From Ditylenchus dipsaci (taxonomy: Eukaryota; Nematoda; Chromadorea; Rhabditida; Anguinidae): 64,000 bases of DNA. Under the pieces are notes generated by a model, which worked only from the letters and a program-made list of their open reading frames with translations, was not told the DNA's origin and made no database searches. Position numbers and translations under genes: made by a program. This document shows, piece by piece, positions 10,681 to 22,249 of this stretch. Location: NCBI GenBank assembly GCA_004194705.1, contig SADC01000985.1, positions 82,053-146,052 of the forward strand, read 5' to 3'. Positions within the stretch are counted from its first letter, which is position 1. The number at the start of each line of letters is the position of its first letter.

Positions 10681-11454
10681 ATTCTGCAATCTGTCAATGC
10701 GATGTACAAAGCATTTCTATTCAGTTTTCTATTCAGTGTGAGACGAACAAAACGCTGAAAATTTCAAAATAGTATTTTCTTTTTATTGGGTTTGGAAGTC
10801 ATTTTCGCGTTAACTGGCTTTTTTGTTCCACAAAGAGTGAATTAAAGAAACCGAAGAGTGAATGAACACAGGAATTACTTCCCAACCCATAAATGAGTTT
10901 GGTTTTTCTTGGATTTTTTACTAATGTTTATGTAAATAATTCAAAGTAACATAAATTTGAGCATTTTTAGTTTTTTCGTTTCTTAGGCGCGAAATTTTAC
11001 AGAGGCTTTTAATGAGATAAAAATAATTAAATTAGCAGGGTCGCAAAAAAATTTATGCAGTGCAGTTCATCAAGCGATGTGACGGCGTCCCTACTCAGAA
11101 TTAAAAATCGAAAATGAGAATAACATATAACCAAAAAATAAATACTTGGCTCCCACACGATAGCAACAAAACATAATATTCTTGCCTCAAAAGTACGAGG
11201 GTTAATATGATTCATAGTTTAGATCACTTCTTGAAGGACCCTGTCTCTTCTTTATCATGGCAATTTCAAATGTTTGTATGCGTGCGGTACCACATAGATT
11301 TTGTCAATATTATATTTAAATTATTTCTTCTTTGCATTTTAAATTTCAAACGTTATGTTCTATTCCATATAAGTCACATTTCTATAGTGACAGTTGTGGA
11401 GCAGTGAATGTCGGATAAGTTGTCCGATCTGGCATTGTCAAGCTACTCTGGGCT
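10681..11454. other. No gene seen
   Basis: AT-rich sequence without a convincing coding frame, array or inverted repeat. Confidence 0.5.
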
Positions 11455-11814
11455 CGACTAGTCACCACAGCCCCTTAAAATTCAAAAACATAATCACTTT
11501 TGAATTTTTGCGCCAAATTGAAAAAATTTGAAAATTGACTGAAATCTTGAAGCTTGTAATCCATGTAACCTGAGGTTTGTTGCTGAATTCATTTTTACTT
11601 ATATCGCATTAGCTTATTTGCAAACGGTTCTTCACATCAAGAGCATTAAAAATAGCCATTACTCGCCCCGAAAACACGCAAATTTTTGAGACGACAATAG
11701 TTTTTTTGGAATACATGCCAAAAAAGTTCATCTGGTTTTGCAACTGTAACTGGCCTGATATATCAAGCTACTGTTCAAACCTTAAAAAAGGAGGCTGAGG
11801 CTTTATAGAGGACT

Positions 11815-12250
11815 AAATTTGCTGCGTTTTGGTACCAAAGAGGTATGCAAAAATGCAAATTTAGGGTGTTTTATGCAAAAGTTAGACAGAAAACGCGAAA
11901 AACCCTAATTTTACTCGGAAAAACGCCAGTTGTTTGCTTCAAACGGTCTCTGGTTTCTAAAATAACAACTTTACAAAAATCGGCTCAATTATTCTTGTAG
12001 CTGAATGCCTGGGCTATCTTTTGGTATATAGATTATTGTGAAAAGACTGTCGATTCGCACTTTTCGTCTGTCGTTTATGTTGTCCAATATTTTTTTGTAT
12101 TTTCAGGTGGTTCAATGGTGCAAACGGGACGTGCTTCTGTGGTGCAAAAACAGCAAATAAAAGAGCAATCTGTCGCGCCGAAAACTGTGGAAGCAACAAT
12201 GGCTATTGTGGAAGCAAGAAGAGTGAAAAACTCTAAAACAGATGACTCAA
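11815..12250 (+). repeat. Large direct repeat, copy 1 (carries the Cys-rich exon)
   Basis: Closely matches 13500-13960. Shared text runs from GAGGAC.AAATTTGCT through AAACGGTCTC..GTTTC.AAAATAACAACTTTAC and GGCTATCTTTTGGTATATAG to the end of the Cys-rich exon. Apparent divergence is a few percent with small indels. Confidence 0.85.
12107..12236 (+). CDS. Terminal exon for a small Cys-rich domain, copy 1
   Basis: A TTTTCAG acceptor precedes an open stretch from 12108 to TAA at 12234-12236. It encodes WFNGANGTCFCGAKTANK, then CRAENCGSNNGYCGSKKSEKL. The five cysteines have the spacing C-x-C-x(10)-C-x(4)-C-x(5)-C. The second copy at 13823 keeps all five cysteines and the same stop, and differs mostly by conservative or silent changes. 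That suggests the peptide was under selection. I do not recognise the family. The spacing is loosely reminiscent of CXC-type metal-binding domains but does not fit them exactly. No upstream exon could be assigned confidently, and it may belong to a transposon. Confidence 0.5.
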
Positions 12251-12800
12251 ACAGGTCAGTTTTTTATGGGATAGATGTTTCGGGCTAAGGTAGTGCCTCA
12301 ACCGCTTATACTGTCTCCATGTTACCACACCATTTTTAACTAATTCGTCCTACAGATATTCATTAGCTCTGCAGTCTGCTGAAGTGTCTCGTCTGAGCAA
12401 AAGACTGCTAAAGTAGGGTAGATCGTATCGATGAAGTGTGCCAAGGATGTCGTCAATGCTGGAGCTGAAAAAACTGGAGATGATCAGGTCGGGTTTGTGT
12501 GAGGCTTTCTGATTCCCCAGGTGATGTTTTTCTGAGTTCGTTCGGAGCGTGATGAGCTTTTACTTTTTTCTTTCAGTGTCTCATGATGCATGCAATCGTC
12601 TTCTGGAAGCTTTCTTATGGTGCGCCGTCCGTTAGGAAGAAGTTTTGGAAGTGATTCTTCTGTCCAAGTGCTGATGGCTCGCTCAAGAAACAGGCTGCGT
12701 CGAAAAAATGTGTTCCTCTGTCAGTACCAAGAAATAATTATTCATTCTCATTGTTATTATTGTTGTTCTCCGCTAATTTAATAAAATTTGTTGTTTTCAG
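12251..12800 (+). other. Possible exon-like stretch, unrecognised
   Basis: Less AT-rich than its surroundings. TTTTTTCTTTCAG at about 12566-12578 is a good acceptor, followed by TGTCTCATGATGCATGCAATCG. Downstream frames are short and show no known motif. It may be a remnant of the same element that carries the Cys-rich exon. Confidence 0.3.
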
Positions 12801-12921
12801 ACGAATAAAGATAGAGTATTGAGTCTTTTTAAGATAGTAAAAGTCGTTGAAAAGCTAATCTTTGCCATAAAAGTGTTGAATTGCACATTTTCAAAACTGT
12901 AGAAAGAAACAGCATAACGTA

Positions 12922-13020
12922 CCGTACATCTTCTAATAAGGCCCCACCTTCTAATAATGCCACACCTCCAAAGAGGGGTTGAAAAATAAAGCCCATGGGT
13001 CCTTATTAGAAGATATACGG
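12922..13020. mobile_element. CCGTAT-type MITE, short copy
   Basis: TA-CCGTACATCTTCTAATAAGGCCCC to GGGTCCTTATTAGAAGATATACGG-TA. About 99 bp, with TA on both sides. Confidence 0.85.
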
Positions 13021-13499
13021 TATGCGCTCAAAAATTTGAATTTTGCAAAAAAATTCTTGAACTACACTAGGATTCAAATTTAAGGGGCCTTGAAATTAAA
13101 AAAAAGATGTTAAAAAAGTTTTTTTTTTCAAAAACTCTTGGCGTTTTGCTGTTTTGAAAGTGATTATGATTTTGAATTTTAAGGGGCTGTGGTCACAGGG
13201 AACCCAAAATTTAAAATTATGATCATTAGGGAAATTTGGCGCCAAACCGAAAAATTCGAGAAATGGTCGATTTGAGACCCTTTTTGTTCCGTTTCACCTA
13301 AAAGATTATCCCTTTCTTCTTTTCGAAAAATTCATGACCAAAATATTTCTCACACTGGGTGCTTTTGAATGCGCTATCAGTCGCCTGAAAAACTTCGAGG
13401 ATTTGAAAAGGAGGATCGATTTTCGTGAAAATTTGGAAAACAATTTTTCTAAGTTGTTGACTTGATTGAGATCCTGTGAACGATTTTTGGGAGGCTTTT

Positions 13500-13960
13500 A
13501 TCAAACAAAACCTGAAACTCGATAGAGGACGAAATTTGCTCCATTTTAGTACTAAGGACGCATACAAAAAATACAAATTTAGGGCGCTCTATACAAAAGT
13601 TAGACGGAAAACGCAAAAATCCTTATTTCCACTCGGAAAAATGCCACTTGTTTGCTTTAAACGGTCTCCAGTTTCCAAAATAACAACTTTACAAAAATCG
13701 GCTCAATTATTCTTGTAGCTGAATGTCTGGGCTATCTTTTGGTATATAGATTATTGTGAAAGACTGTCGATTCGCACTTTTCGTCTGTCGTTTATGTTGT
13801 CCAATATTTTTTGTATTTTCAGGTGGTTCAATGGTGCAAACGGGACGTGCTTCTGTGGTGCAAAACAGCAAATAACAAAGAAGTATGTCGCGCCGAGAAC
13901 TGTGGAAGGAACAATGGCTATTGTGGAAGCAAAAAGAGTGAAAAAATCTAAACATTTTTT
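13500..13960 (+). repeat. Large direct repeat, copy 2
   Basis: Second copy of 11815-12250. Its downstream flank (ATTTTTTATTGAGTG) also matches 8733, so the three loci are parts of one larger repeat. Confidence 0.85.
13823..13951 (+). pseudogene. Cys-rich terminal exon, copy 2 (one-base deletion)
   Basis: Same acceptor (TATTTTCAG) and opening WFNGANGTCFCGAK. One A is missing from the AAAA run after GGTGC, which shifts the literal frame to a longer nonsense peptide. In the original frame the rest still gives CRAENCGRNNGYCGSKKSEK and TAA at 13949. Differences from copy 1 (AGC/AGG, AAG/AAA, CTC/ATC) are mild. Confidence 0.5.
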
Positions 13961-13999
13961 ATTGAGTGAAGAAAACTCTAACTGTTTTTGCATAGTTAA

Positions 14000-14952
14000 A
14001 ACGAAAACGGTTGGTTGTGATATCTGTCGATTCTGACTCAGAATGTCTTACTGAACACGATAGTGCAATTTGTTTTTGCACTTCTAGATCCGAGCAATTT
14101 AAAATTGTCATAAATGTGACCTTCCAGATTATTGAATTTTCAGCTTCTTTCAGGTGCTTCTCTCCTATATTCCTATTCCAACAAAGCAAATAACATCTTA
14201 AAATGGTGAGCCAGATCAGAGCTATCTTTTGCGACCACACTTGCCACAGAGTGATTATAAATTCATGGAGAATTTTTCGGTGTTATAATTGGGGCTTTTA
14301 CTAGAGAGTACGAAGTTGTAGTAAAGTTGCGTTACAACTTATATACTGATTTTACATAATTTGTCCTAATTTTATGATAAACTATTTCTTTATTTAGTGT
14401 CAAAATAATCGCGAGATTATTCTTTCATTTTATTGGACCATTTAGCTAGAAGTGATTTGTATGCAGAGTTATGCCCTTTTTATTGTCAAAAACAAGAATA
14501 TCCAGAAAATGTATATTTGAGGTAAAATAAAAAATAAGTATAAATAAGTAGAACAAGTAGAATGAGAAGAATAAAAAATAAGTAGAATAAGTATATAAGT
14601 TGTAACGCAACTTTACTACAACTTCGTACTCTCTAGTAAAAGCCCCAATTATAAAACCGAAAAAATTCTCCATGAATTTATTATCACTCTGTGGCAAGTT
14701 TGGGCGCAAAAGATAGCTCTGATCTGGCTCACCATTTTAAGATGTTATTTGCTTTGTTGGAATAGGAATATAGGATAGAAGCACCTAAAAGAAGCTGAAA
14801 ATTCAATAATCTGGAAAGTCACATTTTGGACAATTTTAAATTGCTCAGATCTCAAAAATTTTAATTAGAAGTGCAAAAACAAATTGCACCATAGTGTTTA
14901 GCGTGAAATTCCGAGTCAGAATCGACGGAAATCACAAACAACCGTTCTCGTG
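14000..14952. mobile_element. TTAA-flanked foldback element (piggyBac-type target site)
   Basis: Long inverted arms (about 14000-14345 and 14598-14952) surround a TTGTAACGCAACTTTAC turn. The arms begin ACGAAAACGGTTGGTTGTGA and ACGAGAACGGTTGTTTGTGA. The tetranucleotide TTAA is present at 13996-13999 and 14953-14956. The repeat copy at 8780 reads GCATAGTTAATTCAGC with a single TTAA, so it acts as an empty site. TTAA duplication is characteristic of piggyBac. No transposase is visible. Confidence 0.85.
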
Positions 14953-15235
14953 TTAATTCAGCAGATTTCAGAATCAAACAGCGTGTCTAGGGAATAGGAA
15001 AAAATTGGGTTGTAAAACTAACTTTAAAAATAGCGTTCAAAGGTTTTGCGTTAAGTAAAAAAACCATCCACTTTTGAAGTTTAACTAATTTTTTGTCATG
15101 TTTTGATAAAAAAAAACAAATATTTTTAGCTCTTTTTCAATTAAGAGACATGATCTGTAATTTTTGAGGTTTCCGTGGCACCACTATTTTTTCGACTTTT
15201 TTTCTACCGGGCATGTTATATACCAGGCGCATTTG
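14953..15235 (+). repeat. Dispersed repeat, continuation of the 8780-9050 homology
   Basis: TTCAGCAGATTTCAGAATCAAACAG...AGGTTTCCGTGGCACCAC...GGGCATGTTATATACC matches 8780-9040 closely. It leads into the large inverted repeat at 15235. Confidence 0.8.
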
Positions 15236-15589
15236 GGGTGCTGTTGTTAAGGAGGTCTAAAAAGATGCTTTTAGGCGTCTGATGAAGAATACATAGTAAT
15301 AATTTAATTTTACAAAATGAATACACTATAAAGATCTTATAACGGGTGTCCACAAAGTTCTCGCTAGAATTTTAGGCTTATAATTAAAAGTAAAAAGATT
15401 GGGCGCTAGTAGAGGATATCGCCACCCCAAACCTAGACTTTTAAAAGTCGCTGTAACTACTCTTTCGAACAACAAATTTAGGCTTAGTCCTTAGGGTTGG
15501 GGCTGGGTCAATGCACTGAAGTTATGACTGATAAAGAGTTTACGCACATTTTATGGGATCTGAGACACATATTTGGATGATTTTTACTA

Positions 15590-15807
15590 CCGTATTTTCT
15601 CTAATAAGCGCCCCGGGCGCTTATTTTTCAAACCCCCCAAAAATCGGGAAATTTGGAATTCGATTTTGAAATTTTGGGTGCTCAAGTGGAATCGGTAGAG
15701 CTCATGGCAGTCAAGAAAACGTATCAAACAGCTTTGCAAAATATTGCTTCTACGCTGAGATCCAGACCCTCAAAGTCGAGATGGGGCACTTATTAGAGGA
15801 AATACGG
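15590..15807. mobile_element. CCGTAT-type MITE
   Basis: TA-CCGTATTTTCTCTAATAAGCGCCC to GGCACTTATTAGAGGAAATACGG-TA, 218 bp. The internal GCTCAAGTGGAATCGGTAGAGCTC is shared with the copies at 20245 and 37870. Confidence 0.9.
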
Positions 15808-16117
15808 TATATTTTCAGAAGGCATGAGTTTTGAAGGGGAGAGGGTATTCCATACTATGGTCAAAAATTGCTATTGGATTGGTACATGAGTTCACGGTTG
15901 GTTTCAAACATTGCACGAATGTCACGGCGTGTCAAAATTCAAAAACGTAATCAGAATAGTTCAAACAAAACGCCAAGAATTTTCAAAACGCAATTTAAAA
16001 ATTTTGCTGTGAAAATATTGAGCTTTTTTTCTTTTCACCAATAGGACGGATATTCTCAAAATTTAAGGACTAATACAAACCGAAACATAACAGTTTATCC
16101 TTCGTAACACAAATAAA

Positions 16118-17162
16118 TAGGGTTGTCGACTCGACCGGTCGATTTCGACCTTTAAGGTCGAAAAGTCGAAGTTTTTCGACTTTCGACCTTCGACTCGACC
16201 CGACCGGTCGAAAATTTCGACTTTCGACCTTCGACTCGACCCGACCGGTCGAAAATTTCGACTTTCGACCTTCGACTCGACCCGACCGGTCGAGTCTTTC
16301 GACTTTCGACCTTCGACTCGACCGGTCGAAATTTCGACTTTCGACCTTCCATCGAAGGAAATTTTTGTTTCAATTGCATATGTTCTCACGACGAATAAAT
16401 TTTCGGACTACATAACCTGCACGAATTTAACTGCACGAGTCAAAACAGGATTTTTGTCTCAACAAACTGTTTTCAGCACACAATTTTTGGGTTGAATATC
16501 ATGGTTTATTCGTTCCGAAAAAATAATAAAAATTTTGTGGACAAATTGACAGCAAAATATGTATAATAATTGATATTTCTAGTGAAAAATGCTGCGAAGA
16601 AGGCTCGTGAAGCAAAACAACGTTTTGAGCAAAAAAAAGCATTTTGCAGCAAAAAAGTATTTTAGCATCAAAAAAAAGTCTTTTTGCAGCACGTTTTTAG
16701 GGCAAATTGACCTTTTTGGGCGATTTGCCCGATTTGCCAGAATGTTTTATTTTCGCTAGGTTGTCGGTCATTCATGTGCAAAACTGTTAGATTACACGTC
16801 AGATTCATGTTCAGCGTAGTTAATTTGTCTTTAAAATCACTATTTCAGTAAGAACTCAGATCTCGATTGGCAAAGCAAACGGCAGCTAACCTGCTCATCA
16901 TCAAAGCTAATCTGGTGGATGAAACTTTGATGAAGGCGAAAAAAAACAAAACAAAGCGATAATTAATTTCAATAAAATTTGTTGTGCTGTTACGTGCATT
17001 TGTCCGAATTTTGAATCGACCGGTCGAAAATTTCGACCTTCGACTCGACCGGTCGAAATTTTCGACTTTCGACCTTCGACTCGACCCGACCGGTCGAAAT
17101 TTTCGACTTTCGACCTTCCATCGACTCGACCGCTCGAAAATTTCGACCGGTCGACAACCCTA
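16118..17162. mobile_element. Non-autonomous hAT-type element with TCGACCGGTCGA arrays
   Basis: The tips TAGGGTTGTCGAC and GTCGACAACCCTA are flanked by exact 8-bp direct repeats CAAATAAA at 16110-16117 and 17163-17170. The first nine bases match the tip of the hAT at 4319. Both subterminal regions are tandem runs of CGACCGGTCGAAAATTTCGACTTTCGACCTT, with the palindrome CGACCGGTCG as core. The middle has a small GCAGCAAAAAAG-type run (about 16630-16700) and no transposase. It interrupts the left arm of the 15235-20835 foldback. Confidence 0.93.
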
Positions 17163-17389
17163 CAAATAAACAACAATATTTGTTTCTTCTTCAATTTCAA
17201 ACTCCATTTCATCATAACGAATTTCCAAGTCACACAAAATATTTCTGATTAAGGACTGTTTCATTAAATCTTCTTTCATCACTGTTGACTTTGCAATGAA
17301 GCGCCTCAATTATTATTGGCTCGATTATTGGCTACTAGGGTCGAAAATTTATACTTGTGAAACCTGCCAATTAATTTTACTGCTTTTCC

Positions 17390-17615
17390 TATTTACTTCT
17401 CGCTAAGCTGAGTCTTTCAGTTGTCCTTCACGCTCCTATTGTTTTATCACAGCTTCCCAATCTATTAAAAATTGTTGGACTGTAGCTAATCGAAATCTTG
17501 CTTGTAAAATGAAAACATAAAATATTTGACAGGTTTTAATATTGAATAGCGGAAATTAAAATTCTGAAACCCATCAAACAATTTTATTCAAAACTTGATG
17601 ATTTTTGCTGTCATT
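17390..17615 (+). repeat. Dispersed repeat, partner of 10490-10680
   Basis: TTCACGCTCCTATTG, TTAAAAATTGTTGGACTG, TAATCGAAATCTTGC, ATATTTGACAGG and AAACCCATCAA appear in the same order as at 10490-10680. Confidence 0.6.
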
Positions 17616-17679
17616 TTAGTTTTCGGGTCCACTTTACATGAAACCTATTTTAGGAAGGCCAATCAACTGAAAATAGGGG

Positions 17680-18075
17680 CTACTCAGACCACCAAAAAAA
17701 ATGAAGAAAAATGATTTGGAAAATCCCCGGGACATTGTAATCATCCTGCTTTGGCTGAGCATCAACTGGGACTCGCAACTCAAGACTGAAAAACCAGGAA
17801 GTCAGAGGCTGAAAAGCAGTACACAAGTTACATTTTTTGACACCAAGCATCCATATTAGTAGCTGGCCCATAAATTCCAGCAAGGTTTCTCAGAAAGACG
17901 AATTGGCTAACCTTGAGCAGCGATGCAATTCTACAAGACATATTCAGCGGATTTCGGGCAGGCTAAATCATGAAAATAACGCAAAATCAATATAACCAAA
18001 AAAAGAGTAAACCAACCGATTTTCTGGATCATGGCTTGACCAATCCATTTTGAAGAAGACATTTTACTGCTGATT
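17680..18075 (-). pseudogene. Unrecognised spliced coding-like remnant
   Basis: On the minus strand an ATG near 18064 opens MSSSKWIGQAMIQK. A possible 52-54 bp intron ending TTTAG follows, then an open stretch through MSCRIASLLKVSQFVFLRNLAG. The predicted phases do not join cleanly. Ninety bases of it (17877-17968) recur directly at 19622-19712, so it is probably part of a transposon. No domain is recognised. Confidence 0.3.
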
Positions 18076-19139
18076 GCCGCTGAGCCGTTATACTGCCTCA
18101 TCGCTACTGTAACTTTTTTCTTAATTGCTAAAATATAACAATTTCAACTTTTCGAGTTAAAATTTCGTAGGACTGACCAGCAACCGGATACAAATTGTAA
18201 CCAGAAACAGCAACCGGATAAACTTTTTTGAATTTGTTATTAAACCAACCCAAATAATGAAAGAAATATTTTTTCAATCTATCTTCAACAACGAACCAAG
18301 ATAACATTCAAACAAACCAAACAAACCACGATTCACTCCCCTATCTCGACTCTATATAGAAATAATAATATTTTTCTCACTGCAAAGACACTGAAAATTA
18401 TTTGTTTCTCACCGCAAAAAAATATTTCCGCTGAATACATAAAAAATTACATCTTAGTCTTAGTAGAAGAAATACGGAATATTTTCAGAAGACATAAGTT
18501 TTGAAGGGGAGAGGGTAGTCCATACTATGGTCAAAAATTATCATTGGGTAGGCACATAACTTCACGGTTGGTTTTAAACATTGCACGAATGTGAGTCTAG
18601 GCACTATCGTGAATCTAAATTTTGTTATTGAAATTGAAACAAAATTCTTTAATAGGTTTCAAAAGTATAATTTTTCTTTTCATGTCAATATTTACTGTGA
18701 TATATTTCAATTTTTTTGAAAGTTATGCCTATATTTAGGCTGTCTCAAAAAAAAGCTAAAAAATATCGCAGAAAAATAAGAAAAAAAATCAAATTCCGTA
18801 CAAAACAGAATGCCACAGCGAGTTTGCGACTTTTTAGTTTTGACACACTGTTACTTGTGAAGTTCTTCAACAAATTTATTCGCTCTATTTATTTTTTGGC
18901 CGCGCAATTTTCCGGCGCTCATTTTTTTGGTGCGCGTTGTGGTGAAAACTATGAGTATTTGGAAGAATTCCCTAAATCCGACTTATTGTAGGATCTCAGA
19001 AGTTTCTATTCAAGCCAAACCTCTACGGAGTATATGATAAATTTTTGGATCGCAGAGTTTCTGGCTCGGCAAAACAGAAGCCTAAAAAACAAGCTGAAAA
19101 AGTGCAGGACCCTAGTCGTCCTTTTGATCTGGAGTTGAC

Positions 19140-19620
19140 TGTAACTTCGACGTCAAAATCATAGTTGAGCAATTTGTTTTGCACCTGGCAATTTCAAACG
19201 CTAACACAATTAATAACGAGTGTGCAGGGCATATGGAGCTTTGCAGATGGGAAGTTTGAAAAAAAAATTCACAATCACAACCTGAAATTTTGACTTCAGT
19301 GACTTCAGGTTTCAGGTAAAATGTGTCGTGTTCAGGTAAAATGATTTCGGGTAAAATAATTTACGTAAAAATTGGCCAAAAGTGAAAAATTCGTGCGATA
19401 ATATGGTAATTTTCCACAGCCATCTTGTAGAGCGACTCATGGCGAGTTGAACGAGCCTACATACGCATACGAGAGTAGTCAAAACAGATACAGAAGAAAG
19501 TTTCGGCGAAAATTGAGTTCGCCACTGGAGAATACATTGCTCAGCGATAAATGTGGGGTCGAATGGCATATAACACAACCGGTAGAAAAACGGCGAAAAA
19601 AAATGTGGTGCCAAAAACAA
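19140..19620 (+). repeat. Repeat partner of 9050-9500
   Basis: TCAAAATCATAGTTGAGCAATTTG, CAATTTCAAACGCTAACACAATTAATAACGAG and the CACTGGAGAATACATTGCTCAGCG block match 9050-9490 in order. It forms the centre of the large foldback. Confidence 0.8.
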
Positions 19621-20244
19621 CTCCAGCAAGGTTTCTCAGAAGGACGAATTGGCTAACCTTGAGCAGCGATGCAATTCTACAAGACATATTCAGCGGATTT
19701 CGGGCAGGCTAAATTTAGAAACTTAAAAGATCATACAATGAGTTGGATTTAGGAAATTCTTTTAAATACTCATAGTTTTCATCACAACGCGCATCAAAAA
19801 AATGAGTGCCGGAAAATTGCGCGGCCAAAAAATAAATAGAGCGAATAAATTTGTTGAAGAACTTCACAAGTCACAGTGTGTCGAAACTAAAAAGTCGCGA
19901 ACTCGCTGTGGCATTCTGTTTTGTACGGAATTTGAATTTTTTCTTATTTTTCTGTAAAATTTTGTCGCTTGTTTTTGAGACAGCCCAAATATAGGCATAA
20001 CTTTCAAAAAAATTCAAATATATCACAGTAGATATTGACATGAAGTAATAGACTTTCAAACCCCATCTAAGAATTGTGATAATAGACTTTTGAAACCCAT
20101 TAAAGAATTTTGTTTCAATTTTGATAACAAAATTTAGATTCATGATAGTGCCTTAGAGTCACATTCGTGCAATGTTTGAAACCAACCGTGAACCTTCTCT
20201 CCCTCTCCCCTTCCCCTTCAAAACTTATGCCTTCTGAAAATATA

Positions 20245-20463
20245 CCGTATTTCTTCTAATAAGTGCCCCCCCTCTCGACTTTGAGGGTCTGTATCTCAGT
20301 GTAGAAGCAATATTTTGCAAAGCTGTTTGATACATTTTTTTAACTGCCACGAGCTCTACCAATTCCACTTAAGCACCCAAAATTTGAAAATCGAATTCCA
20401 AATTTTCCGATTTTTGGGGGTTTGAAAAAAAAGCGCCCGGGGCGCTTATTAGAGAAAATACGG
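20245..20463. mobile_element. CCGTAT-type MITE in the right foldback arm
   Basis: TA-CCGTATTTCTTCTAATAAGTGCCC to GGCGCTTATTAGAGAAAATACGG-TA, inverted relative to the copy at 15590. Confidence 0.9.
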
Positions 20464-20959
20464 TAGTAAAAATCATCCAAATATGTGTCTCAGATCCCAT
20501 AAAATGTGCGTAAACTCTTTATCAGTCATAACTTCCGTGCACTGACCCATTCCCAACCCTAAGGACTAAGCCTAAATTTGTTGTTCGAAAGAGTAGTTAC
20601 AGCAATTTTTAAAAGTCCAGGTTTGGGGTGGCGATATCCTCTACTAGCGCCCAATCTTTTTACTTTTAATTATAAGCCTAAAATTCCAGCGAGAACTTTG
20701 TCGATGCTCGTTATAAGATCTTCATAGTGTATTCATATTTTGTGAAATTAAATTATTACTATGTATTCTTGATCAGACGCCAATAAGCATCTTTTTAGAC
20801 CTCCTTAACAACAGCACCCCAAATGCGCTTGGTATATAACATGCTCGGTAGAAAAAAGTCGAAAAAATCACGGTGCCAAATTCCAAAAAAAAAAACTTCC
20901 AAAATTACAGATAATGTCTATCAAAATTTGATTTTAAAATAAAACGATTGTAAAATAAC

Positions 20960-21420
20960 CAAACAATATTAAAAAAAACTTGAGTCCAAAACAAGGGTTT
21001 TAAGTTTTTTAAACAGTGGTTGATTGCATTATAAAGTGCACTTCAAGTGCTTGTTTATATTGCTGCTATGTTATAAGTTCAATCAGCTTTAATTTTTTTT
21101 CCTTTGTGGTGCTGTGCAATAATCCTTTGCCGCATTTTTATAATCTATTGTAAATTTGTTTTTACATCGGCCAATTTTCCGAAATCAGGGTTTTTATTTT
21201 ATAAAAAATAAACACCAATTTTCAATTAAGAAGATGTTTACACATAATTAACAATAAATAAAAAAAGCGGTCCAACTGAATAAGGACCGAGAATTCACTG
21301 TAATAGTGCTCAGTTTTTGTGTGTGCTTGTAACTGTGTCAAGTATCAATTCTCATTTAAATTACTTGCAGCAATTTAAATGATATTTAAAGTAAATAAAA
21401 CTGCAGATTATATGAAGTAC
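20960..21420 (+). repeat. Dispersed repeat R, copy 2
   Basis: GGTTGATTGCATTATAAAGTGCACTTCAAG, CTTTGTGGTGCTGTGCAATAATCC and GATATTTAAAGTAAATAAAACTGCAGATTATATGAAG correspond to 9640-10050. Confidence 0.75.
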
Positions 21421-21427
21421 TCTGATT

Positions 21428-21540
21428 TGCCGCGTATAACCCGCACCCGCGGGTTATACGCGGGTGCGGGTTATCTATGGGTGTGGGTTATCTGTGGATG
21501 CGGCCTATCTATGGACTGCGGGTTACCTGTGGGCACAATC
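21428..21540. repeat. Tandem GTGCGGGTTATCTATGG array, left
   Basis: About six units of about 17 bp, starting with a perfect inverted motif CGTATAACCCGCACCCGCGGGTTATACG. A matching array lies at 23575-23660, flanking the GACCGTC element. Confidence 0.75.
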
Positions 21541-21924
21541 AATGTCGAAGCATCGGTTACAGCTGTTAAAGGGTTTTTTCGACTACTTTTAATATGCACT
21601 TTCATTTAAATATCATATTTGTCATAACTTATGAAATATATCAACCCGAAAGGGTACAGTCCGTTTGACCGTCACCATTTTGACCGTCAGCATAATTTGA
21701 CCGTCACCATTTTGACCGTCACCAATTTGACCGTCAGGAATTTTGACCGTCGTTTATATTTGACCGTCGTTTAAATTTGACCGTCACCATTTTGACCGTC
21801 AGCATAATTTGACCGTCACCATTTTGACCGTCAGCATAATTTGACCGTCACCATTTTGACCGTCAGCATAATTTGACCGTCACCATTTTGACCGTCGTTT
21901 GAATGTGACCGTCGCTATTTTGTC

Positions 21925-22215
21925 ACCTGTTTTCTGGACTAATTCGGACATGCTGAAGATGGTTTGATAGTGGTAAAATGCCGTTTTGTAGGATATTTTT
22001 TTAGTTTTGGGCAGTAATTAATTTCGGTAAAATCAATTATTGCCTGAAACTCAAAAAATACTCGAGAAAAAGGCTTTTTACCTCTATCAAACCATCTTCA
22101 GCGTGCCCGAATCAGTTCAGAAAACAGGTTTTGGACTCGAAAAGGAAAAAAAATTTTGGTCCAAGTGGTCGACCACCTGGTTTACGACCAGTTGGTCTAA
22201 ATTGGGGAGGGGTTG
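21925..22215. mobile_element. Foldback MITE family K (CAAGTGGTCG), copy A
   Basis: ACCTGTTTTCTGGACTAATTCGG..ATGCTGAAGATGGTTTGATAGTGG faces its complement CTATCAAACCATCTTCAGCGTGCCCGAATCAGTTCAGAAAACAGG, then CCAAGTGGTCGACCACCTGG. The left tip is truncated. Relatives lie at 31535, 41548, 51655 and 55253. Confidence 0.8.
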
Positions 22216-22249
22216 CTGTTTTGATTGAATAAAGGATGTTTTTGATTGT

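Larger units (their letters stand above)
11455..13260. repeat. Inverted pair of CACAGCCCCTTAAAATTC arms
   Basis: CCACAGCCCCTTAAAATTCAAA..CATAATCACTTT at 11467-11510 is matched by its complement at about 13150-13200. Both are followed by a GCGCCAAA motif. Between them lie the first Cys-rich exon copy and a CCGTAT MITE. Confidence 0.6.
15235..20835. mobile_element. Large foldback element, left arm broken by insertions
   Basis: GCGCATTTGGGGTGCTGTTGTTAAGGAGG at 15230-15260 is the complement of CCTCCTTAACAACAGCACCCCAAATGCGC at 20803-20830. Left-arm homology continues 15260-15965, is interrupted, then resumes at 18470-19000. The right arm is 19720-20835. Shared landmarks are GGGCGCTAGTAGAGGATATCGCCACC, CATTGCACGAATGTG, GGCCGCGCAATTTTCCGGC and AACAGAATGCCACAGCGAG. 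The arm texts each contain a CCGTAT MITE at matching positions (15590, 20245), so the MITE predates arm duplication. No transposase is recognised. The open frames at 18716 and 19871 come from the arms. Confidence 0.75.
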
